Source of the DNA: DATKIY01 sp963726755
Lineage (GTDB): Bacteria; Actinomycetota; Actinomycetes; JAHEKZ01
Direction of reading: 5' to 3'
Assembly: GCA_963726755.1 (NCBI GenBank)
Contig: CAVSDB010000002.1
Location: forward strand, 248,001-312,000
DNA length: 64,000 nt
In this document: positions 28,233-38,217 of the stretch, in pieces
Numbering within the stretch: position 1 is the stretch's first letter
Layout of the letters: each line of letters starts with the position of its first letter
Notes under the pieces: model-generated
What the model was told of the DNA's origin: nothing
Seen by the model: only the letters and a program-made list of their open reading frames with translations
Database searches by the model: none
Position numbers and translations under genes: made by a program

Positions 28233-31200
28233 GTGACCACGCAGTCGCAACAGTTCGGTCCCAACCAATGGCTTGTGGACGAGCTCTACCAGCAGTACCT
28301 CGCCGATCGGGACTCCGTCGACCCCGCGTGGCACGGATTCTTCGAGGACTATCGACCTTCAGACACCTCGATTAGCCCGGCGGCGCCTGCTGCTCCCACC
28401 ACCGAAGCACCGACCACGACGGAAACTGCCTCGCCTGCCGCGGCTGCACCCATCGCACCGGTCGAGCCAGTGACCCCGGCGCCGTACCCCACAACCCGCC
28501 GCACCGGCAGCGAAACCGAGTGCCCCCAGCGCCACGCGACTCGGAGTCGCAAGTGCTGCGAGGACCAGCGGCGCGAGTCGTCACCAACATGGAAGCCTCA
28601 CTCGAGGTACCGACGGCGACCAGTGTTCGCGGTGTTCCCGCGAAGTTGCTGATCGACAACCGGACGGTCATTAACAACCATCTCCGCCGGAGCCGCGGCG
28701 GCAAGATTTCGTTCACTCACGTCATCGCATGGGCGGTCGTGCAGACCCTCCGGGGGATGCCTGAGATGAATGCCTCGTTCGCCGAGATCGACGGCAAACC
28801 GTCAGTTGTCCATCCCGAACACATCAACCTCGGAATCGCGATCGATCTGCAGCGCCCGGACGGGACGCGCCAATTGATGGTCCCGTGCATCAAGGGTGTC
28901 GAGTCGATGGACTTCACCCAGTTCTGGTCGGCCTACGAGGATCTCGTCCGTCAGGGCCAGAGGCAATGCCTTGACCGCCGACGACTTCACCGGGACGACG
29001 ATCAGCCTGACCAACCCAGGAACGATTGGAACGGTTCACTCGGTTCCTCGGCTGATGAAGGGGCAGGGCGTCATCGTCGGCGTCGGTGCTCTGGAGTACC
29101 CGGCCGAGTACCAGGGGGCCTCCGCCGAAACCGCTCGCCCGGCTTGCCGTGAGCAAAATCATGACCCTGACGTCGACGTACGACCACCGCGTCATTCAAG
29201 GCGCCCAGTCCGGTGAGTTCTTGCGTCGGATGCATGAGTTCCTGCTGGGCGAGAACGGCTTCTACGACACCCTCTTCGCCGCGATGCGGATCCCGTACGA
29301 GCCGATCCGCTGGGTGCAGGACATCAGCGCGTCGCACGATGACGACGTCAACAAGACGGCGCGCGTTCAGGAACTCATCCACGCGTACCGGGTCCGCGGT
29401 CACCTGATGGCGGACACGAACCCACTTGAGTACAAGCAGCGCCGCCACCCCGACCTCGACTTGGTCAACCACGGACTCACCATGTGGGACCTCGACCGCG
29501 AGTTCGCAACGGGTGGTTTCGGCGGCAAGCCACTCATGCTGTTGCGCGAAATCCTCGGCGTGCTTCGCGACTCGTACGCCCGGACCATCGGTATCGAGTA
29601 CATGCACATCCAAGATCCGGACCAACGTGAGTGGATCCAGGCGAACTTCGAACGTTCCCACGAACGTCCAAGCCGCGAAGAACAGCTCCACATCCTTCGA
29701 AGGCTCAATGCGGCTGAGGCGTTCGAGACCTTCCTCCAGATCAAGTTCGTTGGGCAAAAGCGCTTCTCGCTTGAAGGCAGCGAGTCAGTCATTCCCCTTA
29801 TTGACGAACTGCTCACGTCGGCGGCCCAGGAAGGTCTGCACGAGGTAACCGTCGGAATGCCACACCGCGGTCGACTGAACGTGTTGGCCAACTTGGTTGG
29901 CAAGTCATACGGACAGATCTTCCGCGAGTTCGAGGGAAACCTGGACGTCAACGCGGTGCAGGGATCGGGGGACGTCAAGTACCACCTCGGCGCCGAGGGA
30001 ACCTTCAAGGCACCAGATGGTTCCAAGATCGCTGTCTCGTTGGTGTCGAACCCCAGCCATCTCGAAGCGGTCAGCCCAGTCCTCGAAGGATTCACCCGGG
30101 CCAAGCAAGACGTTCTCGGGTTAGGAGAGGGCGGCTTCACCGTGCTGCCACTGCTGATGCACGGCGACGCGGCATTCTCCGGTCAAGGAGTCGTGGCCGA
30201 AACCCTTGAACTGTCGCAACTACGCGGCTATCGCACCGGCGGCACGATTCATGTCGTGGTGAACAACCAAGTCGGGATTCACCACCGCACCGGCAGCAGC
30301 CCGATCGAGTGTCTACGCCACCGACGTCGCGCGCGCGGTCCAGGCACCAATCTTCCACGTCAACGGCGACGACCCCGAAGCCGTCATTCGCGTCGCCCAC
30401 GCAGCGTTCGAGTTTCGGCAGGTGTTCAAGAAGGACGTCGTCATCGATCTGCTCTGCTACCGACGCCGTGGACACAACGAGGCGGACGATCCCTCGCTGA
30501 CTCAGCCGCTGATGTACAACCTGATCGATGCGAAGCGATCGGTCCGCAAGCTCTACACCGAGTCCCTCATCGGGCGTGGTGACATCACCGTCGAAGAGGC
30601 TGAGGCCGCATTACGTGACTACCAGCAACAACTGGAGAAGGTGTTTGCCGAAACGCGCGCCGATGCCGAACCACTCGAGGACGTCGAGCCGGTCACTGAG
30701 GTTGAGCAACGCGGTGAAGTGACCCTTGCCCCACAGACTCCTGAGCGCGACGTCACCACCGCCATCACGCGTGAACAGGTCGACCGTGTGGTGTCGACGC
30801 AATTGAAACTGCCGGAGGGCTTCACGGTTCACCACCGGTTGGCTCCGCAGTTGAAGCGTCGGGCTGAGATGGTCGAGCAAGACAGCATCGATTGGGCGTT
30901 CGCCGAGACATTGGCCGTCGGCTCACTGCTTACCGACGGTGTTCCGGTTCGACTTGCGGGTCAGGACTCACGTCGTGGGACGTTCGGCCAACGCCATATG
31001 GTCATCATCGATCGCGAGACTGGGTGGGCTTACAAGCCGCTCAAGCGTTGCTACGAGAAGGGCGCGAAACTCTACGTCTACGACTCTCCCCTGTCGGAGT
31101 TCGCCGCGGTGGGCTACGAGTACGGCTACTCGGTTGCGCGCCCTGACGCATTGGTGATGTGGGAAGCCCAGTTCGGTGACTTCACCAACGGCGCGCAAAC

Positions 31201-31903
31201 CATCATCGACGAGTTCATCTCGTCTGGTGAGCAGAAGTGGGGCCAACGTTCAAGCGTCGTCCTGCTGCTCCCTCACGGGTACGAGGGACAAGGACCCGAT
31301 CACTCGTCGGCTCGCATCGAGCGCTTCATGCAACTCGGGGCGCAGGACAACATGACGATCGCAAACTTGACGACTCCAGCGAACTACTTCCACTTGTTGC
31401 GGTGGCAAGCGCTCTCCCCCGTCCGTCGCCCCCTGGTCGTGTTCACGCCAAAGTCCATGCTGCGCATGAAGGCTGCGACCAGTCCCACTGAAGCGTTCAC
31501 GCAGGGCCACTTCAACCCGGTGATTCCAGACACCACAGTTGACTCCGTCGGAGTCCGCAAGGTCGTGTTGAGCAGCGGCAAGGTGTACTACGACCTCGCG
31601 AAGTACCGCGAGGAAAACAACATCACCGACACGGCCTTGGTCCGCGTTGAGCGGCTTTATCCGCTGGCGACCAACGAGATATTCCGAGCCGTCGCGCAGT
31701 ACGGTCACGCAGAACTTCGGTGGGTGCAGGAAGAACCTGCGAACCAGGGCGCCTGGCCTTACATGGGTCTGGCGCTGGTCGACGCGCTCGGTCAGCCGTT
31801 GGTCCGGATCTCGCGGGCGGCGAGTTCGGCCACCGCCACGGGTTCTTTCCACGCACATGAGCGTGAACAACACGAACTGGTCGTTGCCGCTTTCGCCGAC
31901 TAG
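28233..31903 (+). CDS. kgd: Multifunctional 2-oxoglutarate metabolism enzyme Kgd (frame broken four times)
   Basis: About 1,220 residues after repair. Actinobacterial fusion of a 2-oxoglutarate dehydrogenase E1 component with an E2-like succinyltransferase part. The N-terminal helix FGPNQWLVDELYQQYLADRD binds partner proteins. A Pro/Ala linker follows, then the acyltransferase domain (ASLEVPTATSVRGVPAKLLI, TISLTNPGTIGTVHSVPR, catalytic TLTSTYDHRVIQGAQSG). Next is the thiamine-diphosphate E1 part (VGMPHRGRLNVLANLVGKSY, HGDAAFSGQGVVAETL, GHNEADDPSLTQP, GQDSRRGTFGQRH, LLPHGYEGQGPDHSSAR). No lipoyl domain, as expected for Kgd. Frame breaks lie near 28500, 28960, 29135 and 30310. It is a TCA-cycle enzyme that should not be dispensable, so sequencing indels are the best explanation. 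Confidence 0.9.
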
Positions 31904-31938
31904 TCCGTCAACCAATCGCCGTCGACGCAGGAGGCCCG

Positions 31939-32118
31939 TTGTACTTCACCGACCGTGGAATCGAGGAGCTCGACGAGCGCAGGGGAACCGACGAGGTGAC
32001 TCTGGGCTGGCTCGCCGACAAACTGCGTTCATTCGTCGACCTGAACCCAGACTTTGAAGTCCCAGTCGATCGGCTAGCCACCTACCTAGCCCGTCTAGAC
32101 GACCCCGACGATGACTAG
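31939..32118 (+). CDS. DUF6104-family small protein (59 aa)
   Basis: TTG start at 31939, five bases after a perfect AGGAGG ribosome binding site (31929-31934). Contains YFTDRGIEELDERRGTDEVT, WLADKLRSFVDLNPDFEVPV and an ending RLATYLARLDDPDDD. This matches the small DUF6104 proteins that actinobacteria often carry just after the kgd gene. Acidic, soluble and helical. Function unknown; the conserved position suggests a link to Kgd. Confidence 0.8.
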   Translation: MYFTDRGIEELDERRGTDEVTLGWLADKLRSFVDLNPDFEVPVDRLATYLARLDDPDDD

Positions 32119-32127
32119 TTTGGAACT

Positions 32128-32847
32128 ATGACGAATTCGCTTGCAGGACGTCGAGTGCTCATCACCGGTGCTGCCGGAGGACTTGGCCCAACGGTTGTTG
32201 CAGCTGCTGCTGACGCTGGCGCGCAGTTGGTGTTGGTGGACGTCGCCCAAGACCGGCTCGACGCATTGGCCAGCGCTCATGAGGAAGCCGTCGCTGGCAC
32301 TCAAGTTGTCGACCTCCTCGACCCAGCAGCCGTCGAGACCTTTGCTACCCGACTCTCGGGCGCCGAATCCATCGATGCGGTCTGGCACCTAGTCGGTGGC
32401 TGGCGCGGGGGCAAATCCATCGCCGATGCTCCACTGGAGGACTGGGACTGGCTGAACGGCCTGCTCGTGCGAACCACCGTCCACATGGCGCGTTCGTTCG
32501 CGGGCCAGCTCACGGCCAGCCAGCAGGGTGGTCGTTTCGTCATCATCTCTGCTCAGCAGGCCCAGGCACCGACTTCCACCAACGCGGCCTACGCAGCAAG
32601 CAAAGCCGCGGCTGAGGCAACCGTGCTGGCACTCGCCGACGGCTTCAAAGGCACCTCAGCAACTGCCAACATCGTTGTCGTTCCTGCCATCGTGACCCCG
32701 GCGATGCGTGAGTCCGAGCCCGACAAGGACTGGAGCAACTTCGTACCCACAGAACAGATCGCCGACGCACTCGTCTACCTGACCTCTGACGCAGCGGCCA
32801 AGATGAACGGGCAGCGTCTACGGCTCTACTCCGGAGGACCTTCGTGA
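32128..32847 (+). CDS. Short-chain dehydrogenase/reductase
   Basis: 239-residue SDR. Cofactor motif VLITGAAGGLGPTVVAAAAD with a following acidic LVLVDVAQDR, suggesting NAD(H). The usual NNAG block is replaced by WHLVGGWRGGKS. The catalytic residues are Ser in FVIISAQQA and YAASK. The C-terminus ends MNGQRLRLYSGGPS. Substrate unknown. It starts ten bases after the DUF6104 gene, and its TGA overlaps the GTG of the aldolase gene downstream, so these three form one transcription unit, perhaps with kgd. Confidence 0.82.
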   Translation: MTNSLAGRRVLITGAAGGLGPTVVAAAADAGAQLVLVDVAQDRLDALASAHEEAVAGTQVVDLLDPAAVETFATRLSGAESIDAVWHLVGGWRGGKSIADAPLEDWDWLNGLLVRTTVHMARSFAGQLTASQQGGRFVIISAQQAQAPTSTNAAYAASKAAAEATVLALADGFKGTSATANIVVVPAIVTPAMRESEPDKDWSNFVPTEQIADALVYLTSDAAAKMNGQRLRLYSGGPS

Positions 32848-33894
32848 ACGACTCAAGCCACCCCCGAGGCTTTGCCAGCGATAACGTCGCGGGCATCCAC
32901 CCGGAGGTCCTGGCGGCCATCAGCGAGGTCAACCACGGACACGTAGTGGCCTATGGCGATGACCCAGTCACCGCGGCTGCCGTCGCCCGGATGCGCGAGC
33001 ATCTCGGTGACCACGTCGAGGTGTTCTTCGTCTTCAACGGAACTGGTGCGAACCTCATTGGCCTGCAGACGATGCTTCGCCCCTGGGAGAACGTGATGTG
33101 CGCGGAGTCGGCGCACATCAACGTCGACGAGTGCGGCGCGCCAGAGCGAATCCTGGGTAGCAAGCTGGTCGACATCCCCACGCCGGACGGAAAGCTCACG
33201 CCCGAGTTGGTTCGCGCCGCTTACCTTGGCAAGGGTGACCAACACCACGTACAACCCAAAGTTGTCTCGATAACACAGTCAACCGAGTTCGGCACCCTCT
33301 ACTCGCTGGACGAGTTGCGTGGTCTGGCTGACACTGCCCACGAGCTCGACATGTACCTGCACGTTGACGGAGCCCGGATATCCAACGCCGCCGCGTCGCT
33401 CGGTGTTTCACTTCGAGCCACCACTGCCGACGTTGGCGTTGACGCGCTGTCCTTCGGTGGCACCAAGAACGGACTTATGGGCGGCGAGGCGGTCGTCTTC
33501 TTCCGTCCCGAACTGGCCGATCAGGCTGCCTTCATCCGTAAGCAACAGCTGCAACTGTCGAGCAAGACCCGGTTCATCTCTGCGCAGTTCCTCGCGCTGC
33601 TCGACAACGACCTGTGGCACCGCAACGCGTCGCATGCCAACACGATGGCACAGCGGTTGTTCCAAGCCGTCAAGGACGTGCCCGGGGTGCATGTCACCCG
33701 ACAGGTTCAGGCCAATTCAGTGTTCGCGACGCTGCCCTGCCGCCGCGATTCCAGAACTGCAGGCGTCCTACGCGTTTTACGTCTGGAACGAGGCGCTGCA
33801 CGAAGTGCGCTGGATGTGCTCATGGGATACCACCGAGGACGACGTCGACCAGTTCGGCAAACTCGTGGCAGAGATCGTGCCGCTACACCGCTAG
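32844..33894 (+). CDS. Low-specificity threonine aldolase-like PLP enzyme (one frame break)
   Basis: About 350 residues. PLP-dependent beta-eliminating lyase family, splitting threonine or allo-threonine to glycine and acetaldehyde. Motifs: GFASDNVAGIHPEVLAAI, VFFVFNGTGANLIGLQTMLR, AESAHINVDECGAPE, LHVDGARISNAAASLG, and SFGGTKNGLMGGEAVVFF with the PLP lysine in GGTKNG. A frame break near 33740 separates NSVFATLPC from the natural ending ASYAFYVWNEALHEVRWMCS and EIVPLHR. The GTG at 32844 overlaps the SDR stop. Confidence 0.82.
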
Positions 33895-34468
33895 AGCACC
33901 TAGCGAGTCGGGACGGGCTCCAGACATCTACTCGGCGGGAATCGCTCTCGCTGATCGCCACGACAGCACTCATGAACGGCAATCAGAAGGACTGACGTGA
34001 CTGCAGGGGCGCCGCAGTAGAAGGTGACGTCGATCACGAGTACGTCCTCGATCTGACAGACCACGTTGCGCCGCCTGTCGATGCGCGCACTCAGGTTCAC
34101 GCAGATGGCCAAGTCCTGGTATTCCGAGGCCTTCAGTGCAGCGACCACGCCAAGCGGTCAACGTCATTGCCTCCGACTGGCGGTCAAGCACTACGCGACT
34201 CCAGGCACGGCCACAAGACCAACTCCGTGACGAGATGCTGGATACGTCATCAGGAGACGACGAGTGCGATTCGCGCCCAGCAGGCTAACGTCGACGAATT
34301 CATAGCCAACCCACCTCGCGACGGATGCACGTCGCCTCTCATCGTTTAGGTCCTCGCAGACCGGTCGACATCTCGACAACGATACAACGTAAGCTCTCTG
34401 CGACGGCAGAACCAGAGTTCGGGTCGTGACGTCAGCCTCGCTGGCGGTGGCAACGGCGGTGCGAGCCG
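33895..34468. other. 574-base region without an identifiable gene
   Basis: Short frames on both strands (longest about 90 codons, leftward) lack motifs and show no consistent codon pattern. The leftward frame 34148-33900 has a run like VCQIEDVLVIDVTFYCGAPA that could be a remnant, but nothing recognisable. It may be decayed coding sequence or a regulatory spacer between the convergent aldolase and malic enzyme genes. Confidence 0.35.
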
Positions 34469-35657
34469 TCATCGCGTCGCGACGCCGTCCTCACGTGCGG
34501 CTTTAGCCACCGCTTCAGCTACTTCAGGTGCAACGCGTTGGTCGAAGACGCTCGGGATCACGTACTCCTCAGCGACGTCATCGCCGACGACCTTCATCAA
34601 TGCCTCAGCCGCAGCCAACTTCATCCGAGGGGTGATGCGAGTTGATCCGGTATCAAGTGCGCCCTTGAAAATCCCCGGGAAGGCGAGGACGTTGTTGATC
34701 TGATTCGGGTAATCGCTGCGACCGGTTGCCACAACTCGCGCGTGACGGGCGGCGACCTCGGGATCAACTTCGGGATCCGGATTGGCAAGGGCGAAGATCA
34801 GCGCATCGTCCGCCATCGCAGCCACCGCTTCTTCGCCGACCTTTCCCGCCGACACCCCGATGAAGACGTCTGCGCCCCTCATCGCCTCTTCGATGGTTCC
34901 GTTGAGTCCGGCTTTGTTGGTTCGTTCGGCGATGAGTTTCTTCATGCCGGTGAGGTTGTCTCGACCCAAGTGAACGATGCCCTTGCTGTCAGCAACCGCG
35001 ATATCGCCGATCCCCGCGTCCAGCAGGATCCGCGTGACGGCAACGCCCGCAGCGCCTGCGCCAGATACAACAACACGCAACTCCGAGAGCGGCCGCTTGG
35101 TTAGCTTCGCGGCACTCTCCATCGCCGCGAGAACGACGATCGCTGTCCCGTGTTGGTCGTCGTGGAACACGGGGATGTCGACCAGTTCTTGCAGCCTCGC
35201 CTCGATCTCGAAGCAGCGTGGCGCGCTGATGTCCTCGAGGTTGATACCGCCAAAACTCGGTGCGAAACGACGAACGGTTTCGATGATTTCGTCGACGTCA
35301 GTGGTGTCGAGAACGATCGGCACGGCGTCGATGCCCCCGAAGTCCTTGAAGAGCAGCGCCTTGCCTTCCATGACCGGAAGAGCGGCCAGCGGTCCTATGT
35401 CGCCAAGACCGAGGACGGCCGTTCCATCAGAGACAACCGCCACGACGTGAGATCGCCAGGTGTAGGTCGCGGCAAGTCCAGGATCTGCTGCAATTGCCTC
35501 GCACACGCGCGCGACACCAGGGGTGTACGCCAACGACAAGTCCCTCGCGGTCGCGAACACGAGCGGTCGAGCGCATCTCGATCTTCCCGCCTCGGTGCAT
35601 TGCGAAGACGGGATCGACGGGCAATTCCTGGTCGGACACGTCAGGATCGTCCCACAC
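34469..35657 (-). CDS. NAD(P)-dependent malic enzyme (one frame break)
   Basis: About 395 residues. Decarboxylates malate to pyruvate with a divalent metal. The N-terminus lies in one frame (PVDPVFAMHRGGKIEMRST) and continues after a break near 35550 with RDLSLAYTPGVARVCEAIAA. The rest is standard: VVSDGTAVLGLGDIGPLAAL, MEGKALLFKDFGGIDAVPIV, FGGINLEDISAPRCFEIEA, IPVFHDDQHGTAIVVLAA, VVVSGAGAAGVAVTRILLDA (NAD fold) and PNQINNVLAFPGIFKGALD. The short single-domain type, without a phosphotransacetylase tail. The ATG at 35657 overlaps the end of sodX by 17 bases. Confidence 0.85.
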
Positions 35658-36018
35658 TCATTGGGTGGCTTGGACTTCGACGAGGTGGCCAAATCCGCGC
35701 CACCATTCGGGCCACGACGTCACCATCGGGAATCGCCCCCAACGTCCACGAATCAACGCCCTCGCGGGGGTTGTCACGCTCGACCCACCAACCATCGTCG
35801 TCCCGACGCAGGATGCGTTTGACGGCTAGCGGCCGCTCCCCCGGTAGTCGGACGATGATGATGTCTCCAGGACTGGGTTGGGCGTGACTGCGAACCAGCA
35901 ACACATCACCCTCACGCAAGGTCGGCTCCATCGAACGTCCTCGTACGCGCACCAACGCGAATCCGGCCAACCAACGCGGTCGTGCGTGGTCGGAGCCGTC
36001 GGTGCGGGGTGAAGTCAT
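35641..36018 (-). CDS. sodX: Nickel superoxide dismutase maturation protease (S26-like)
   Basis: 125-residue peptidase of the signal peptidase/LexA clan, cutting the N-terminal propeptide of NiSOD so that the nickel-binding His becomes residue 1. Catalytic Ser in VRVRGRSMEPTLREGDVLLV, Lys in LAVKRILRRDDDGWWVERDN; a typical GDIIIVRLPG block lies between. No transmembrane segment, as in SodX rather than LepB. It sits head-to-head with sodN, the usual arrangement in actinobacteria. Confidence 0.87.
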   Translation of the reverse strand: MTSPRTDGSDHARPRWLAGFALVRVRGRSMEPTLREGDVLLVRSHAQPSPGDIIIVRLPGERPLAVKRILRRDDDGWWVERDNPREGVDSWTLGAIPDGDVVARMVARIWPPRRSPSHPMSVGRS

Positions 36019-36077
36019 CGGGGGTAGTGTCGCGAATGACCAGCCTTCTGTCGAAAGACTCTTCGAAAGGATCGACC

Positions 36078-36470
36078 ATGGCTTTGTCGCTCATCGCCGA
36101 TGTGAGCGCCCACTGCGATCTGCCCTGCGGCGTATACGACCCGGCACAGGCCAAGATCGAGGCGCAGTCCGTTAAGGCGTGCATGGAGAAGTACGCCGGC
36201 AGTGACGACGCCGACTTCAAGGCCAGGGCTGTCACCATCAAGGAGGAGCGTTCCAATCTCGTCAAAGAGCACCTCTGGGTGCTCTGGACCGACTACTTCA
36301 AGCCCCCTCACTTCGAGAAGTACCCCCAGCTACACGGTCTGTTCAACGAGGCCACAAAGCTCGCAGGGGCCGCTGGCACCAAGGGCACGACCGACGTTGC
36401 GGTGGCAGACCAACTGCTGGCGAAGATCGACGAGATCTCCGGCATCTTCTGGGAAACCAAGAAGGCCTAG
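36078..36470 (+). CDS. sodN: Nickel-containing superoxide dismutase
   Basis: 130 residues. Dismutates superoxide in the cytosol with a nickel ion bound by the N-terminal hook. Propeptide MALSLIADVSA, then the mature start HCDLPCGVYDPAQAKIEAQS with His1, Cys2 and Cys6 intact, and the helical bundle WVLWTDYFKPPHFEKYPQLH. I chose the ATG at 36078 because of the GAAAGGA ribosome binding site seven bases upstream; an in-frame ATG at 36036 would give a longer propeptide. Divergent from sodX. In Streptomyces such genes are repressed by the nickel regulator Nur; no Nur site is claimed here. Confidence 0.93.
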   Translation: MALSLIADVSAHCDLPCGVYDPAQAKIEAQSVKACMEKYAGSDDADFKARAVTIKEERSNLVKEHLWVLWTDYFKPPHFEKYPQLHGLFNEATKLAGAAGTKGTTDVAVADQLLAKIDEISGIFWETKKA

Positions 36471-36483
36471 GAACCAACATACA

Positions 36484-36537
36484 ACTTCAAGTTGCTAGGC
36501 GGGGCGGGCGCTATAGCGCCCGCCCCGCCTAGCAACT
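36484..36537. repeat. Palindromic repeat element, copy 1
   Basis: Bases 36490-36537 are a perfect 48-base palindrome with arms beginning AGTTGCTAGGCGGGGCGGGC and centre GCGCTATAGCGC. It is preceded by ACTTCA. A second copy in the opposite orientation is at 40370-40423. It lies between the sodN stop and the acetyltransferase start. It could terminate sodN, but the shared extension outside the palindrome marks it as a dispersed REP-like element. Confidence 0.85.
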
Positions 36538-36575
36538 CACGTCAAATGCGCCCTGGTTAAGGCAAGATCTGCCAC

Positions 36576-37274
36576 GTGAGCGACTTTCGTATTCGTGCGT
36601 CCACACCCGAGGATGTGCCAGAAATCTTCGGGATGATTTACGAACTCGCCGAGTACGAGAACTCGGCGCACGAGGTTCAGTCCAACGAAGAACTGCTTCA
36701 CGCTTCGCTGTTCGCCGACGACCCCGCCGTGTGGTGCTCGATCCTCGAACACACTGATGGTGACGCAGCATCCGATGACTGGGCGATCGCAGGCTTCTGC
36801 ATCTGGTTCAAGAACTACTTCACCTGGACCGCCAAGCACTCCATCTACCTCGACGACCTCTATGTCCGCGAGCAGTACCGCGGACGCGGGTACGGCAAGG
36901 CGCTGTTGCAGCACCTAGCGTCGATCTGCGTCGAACGCGGATACCCGCGCCTCGATTGGTGGGTGCTCGACTGGAACCCAGCTGTTGAGTTCTACCGATC
37001 GATAGGGGCGCTGTCGATGGACGAGTGGACCGTCAACCGCCTGACGGGACCAGCCCTCGAGCGGCTGGCGCGGGGCGACTTGCGCCGCGATCCTGAGGCG
37101 GTTGACGCCACTCGCGGTCATTCACCGATCCCTCAGCATTTGGATCAGGAACACGATGAACACGATCGGGGCCCCCACCACGATCACGATAAAGCCGAGC
37201 ACCGCGAGCAGTCCCACGACACTCGATCCCACGCTGCCGACGATGACCGACTGCATGCTCGGAACCCTAGTTAG
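36576..37274 (+). CDS. GNAT acetyltransferase, spermidine/diamine acetyltransferase-like
   Basis: The N-terminal 165 residues are a clear GNAT domain: IRASTPEDVPEIFGMIYELA, then HSIYLDDLYVREQYRGRGYG (acetyl-CoA binding, R/QxxGxG/A), LLQHLASICVERGYPRLDWW and VLDWNPAVEFYRSIGALSMD, as in SAT-like polyamine or amino acid acetyltransferases. From about 37085 the tail becomes a His/Asp-rich run (EHDEHDRGPHHDHDKAEHRE), which is exactly antisense to a small membrane protein gene. The natural stop is therefore probably earlier, and a frame break near 37080-37100 is likely. Acceptor unknown. Confidence 0.75.
   Translation: MSDFRIRASTPEDVPEIFGMIYELAEYENSAHEVQSNEELLHASLFADDPAVWCSILEHTDGDAASDDWAIAGFCIWFKNYFTWTAKHSIYLDDLYVREQYRGRGYGKALLQHLASICVERGYPRLDWWVLDWNPAVEFYRSIGALSMDEWTVNRLTGPALERLARGDLRRDPEAVDATRGHSPIPQHLDQEHDEHDRGPHHDHDKAEHREQSHDTRSHAADDDRLHARNPS
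37122..37256 (-). CDS. Small single-pass membrane protein (44 aa)
   Basis: ATG at 37256, TGA at 37122-37124. MQSVIVGSVGSSVVGLLAVL continues into a strongly hydrophobic segment GFIVIVVGAPIVFIVFLI and a short positive tail QMLRDR. The composition explains why the opposite strand gives a His/Asp-rich artefact. No homologue recalled. It lies just downstream of a four-helix membrane protein gene on the same strand (28 bases after its stop), so they may be co-expressed. Confidence 0.55.
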   Translation of the reverse strand: MQSVIVGSVGSSVVGLLAVLGFIVIVVGAPIVFIVFLIQMLRDR

Positions 37275-37283
37275 CAGGCGGAA

Positions 37284-37709
37284 CTACCCCGCGGGCGGAG
37301 GGATCAACGCGTTGCGAACCTCACGACTGAACAGCAGCCAGAGCAGCACGACTGCCAGCACGACCACGGTCCCCGACACGATCTGAGCCGGCACGGTCGC
37401 GCTGCCGAAAACCGTCAGGCCGATGAGCCCGAAGATCAACTGGGTGAAGAGCACCGGGGTGAAAGCCCACCTACGCCGGTGCCGCAGCCCCCAAGACACC
37501 CAGATCAGCCCGACACCCCAAAGCCCCAGACCCACGACGACGAACCAGACGGCGCCCCACTCGGCGTTGTCGTCCGCAGCTGCAAGCACCAGGTCAGCGG
37601 CGGCATACGTCAGCAGCATGAGGCCTTCTAAGGCCGTGAGAAGGGCCAGCAGGCGCAATCTGGCAGGCAACCCGATGGCGGGGGGCTCCGGGCTGGATTC
37701 GGCTGTCAC
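37284..37709 (-). CDS. Integral membrane protein with four helices
   Basis: About 141 residues from the GTG at 37709 (TAESSPEPPAIGLPARLRLL). Four predicted helices: LLALLTALEGLMLLTYAAAD, WGAVWFVVVGLGLWGVGLIW, FTPVLFTQLIFGLIGLTVF and IVSGTVVVLAVVLLWLLFS, with a basic loop (GLRHRRRW). Similar small proteins are common in actinobacteria with no known role. The frame is open to 37778, but the added part has no membrane character. Divergent from whiB1. Confidence 0.6.
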   Translation of the reverse strand: MTAESSPEPPAIGLPARLRLLALLTALEGLMLLTYAAADLVLAAADDNAEWGAVWFVVVGLGLWGVGLIWVSWGLRHRRRWAFTPVLFTQLIFGLIGLTVFGSATVPAQIVSGTVVVLAVVLLWLLFSREVRNALIPPPAG

Positions 37710-37950
37710 GGCCGCGAGCGTAGCGGTCCGGCCGCGGCTGCTGGTTCGAGCTATTCCACGGTCGAGTGTGATCAACACGACACCGTTGGGCGGGTTTAGT
37801 GGTCAAACTCGCCTTGTGGACCGGCCTTACGTCTGTAAGGGTGGGAGGACGCGATTTTCCGGCGACCAGGCCGGTGAATAGCTCCCAGGGGTGCCGCCGA
37901 CCGCGGTCGGGTGAGCACCCCGCTGCGAATACCAAGGAGAGTGCACTCGC

Positions 37951-38196
37951 ATGGATTGGCGTCACCGTGCCGCCTGCCGTGATGAAGACCCGGAATTGTT
38001 CTTCCCGATTGGCAACACCGGCCCAGCCCTGTTGCAGATCGAGGAGGCACGAGCGGTCTGTCGTCGCTGTGAGGTCATGGACGCCTGCCTGCAGTGGGCC
38101 CTTGAGAGCGGGCAGGACGCTGGCGTCTGGGGCGGTATGTCCGAGGACGAGCGTCGCGCCCTGAAACGCCGCAATCGCGTTCGCACCACTGCCTGA
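37951..38196 (+). CDS. whiB1: WhiB-family iron-sulfur transcription factor, WhiB1 type
   Basis: 81 residues. Four Cys that bind a [4Fe-4S] cluster: C9 (RAACRDEDPELFFPIG), then CRRCEVMDAC with C37, C40 and C46. The GVWGG turn and a basic C-terminus (RRALKRRNRVR) that contacts DNA follow. The sequence is very close to mycobacterial WhiB1, an essential NO-responsive partner of the primary sigma factor. About 240 bases of upstream DNA separate it from the divergent membrane gene and are the likely control region. Confidence 0.93.
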   Translation: MDWRHRAACRDEDPELFFPIGNTGPALLQIEEARAVCRRCEVMDACLQWALESGQDAGVWGGMSEDERRALKRRNRVRTTA

Positions 38197-38217
38197 CACG
38201 GTATTCGAATCGCGCCA

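Noticed and set aside
29071..29757. 228-codon leftward open frame
   Set aside because: Antisense shadow of kgd; low-information sequence with no motif.
28233..31903. kgd as a true pseudogene
   Set aside because: Both sides of every break are fully conserved, all active-site blocks are present, and the whole window shows the same kind of indels.
31250..31915. 221-codon leftward open frame
   Set aside because: Antisense to the C-terminal E1 part of kgd.
36490..36537. Palindrome interpreted only as a sodN terminator
   Set aside because: The second, inverted copy shares six bases beyond the palindrome and lies upstream of a gene start, which fits a repeat element better.
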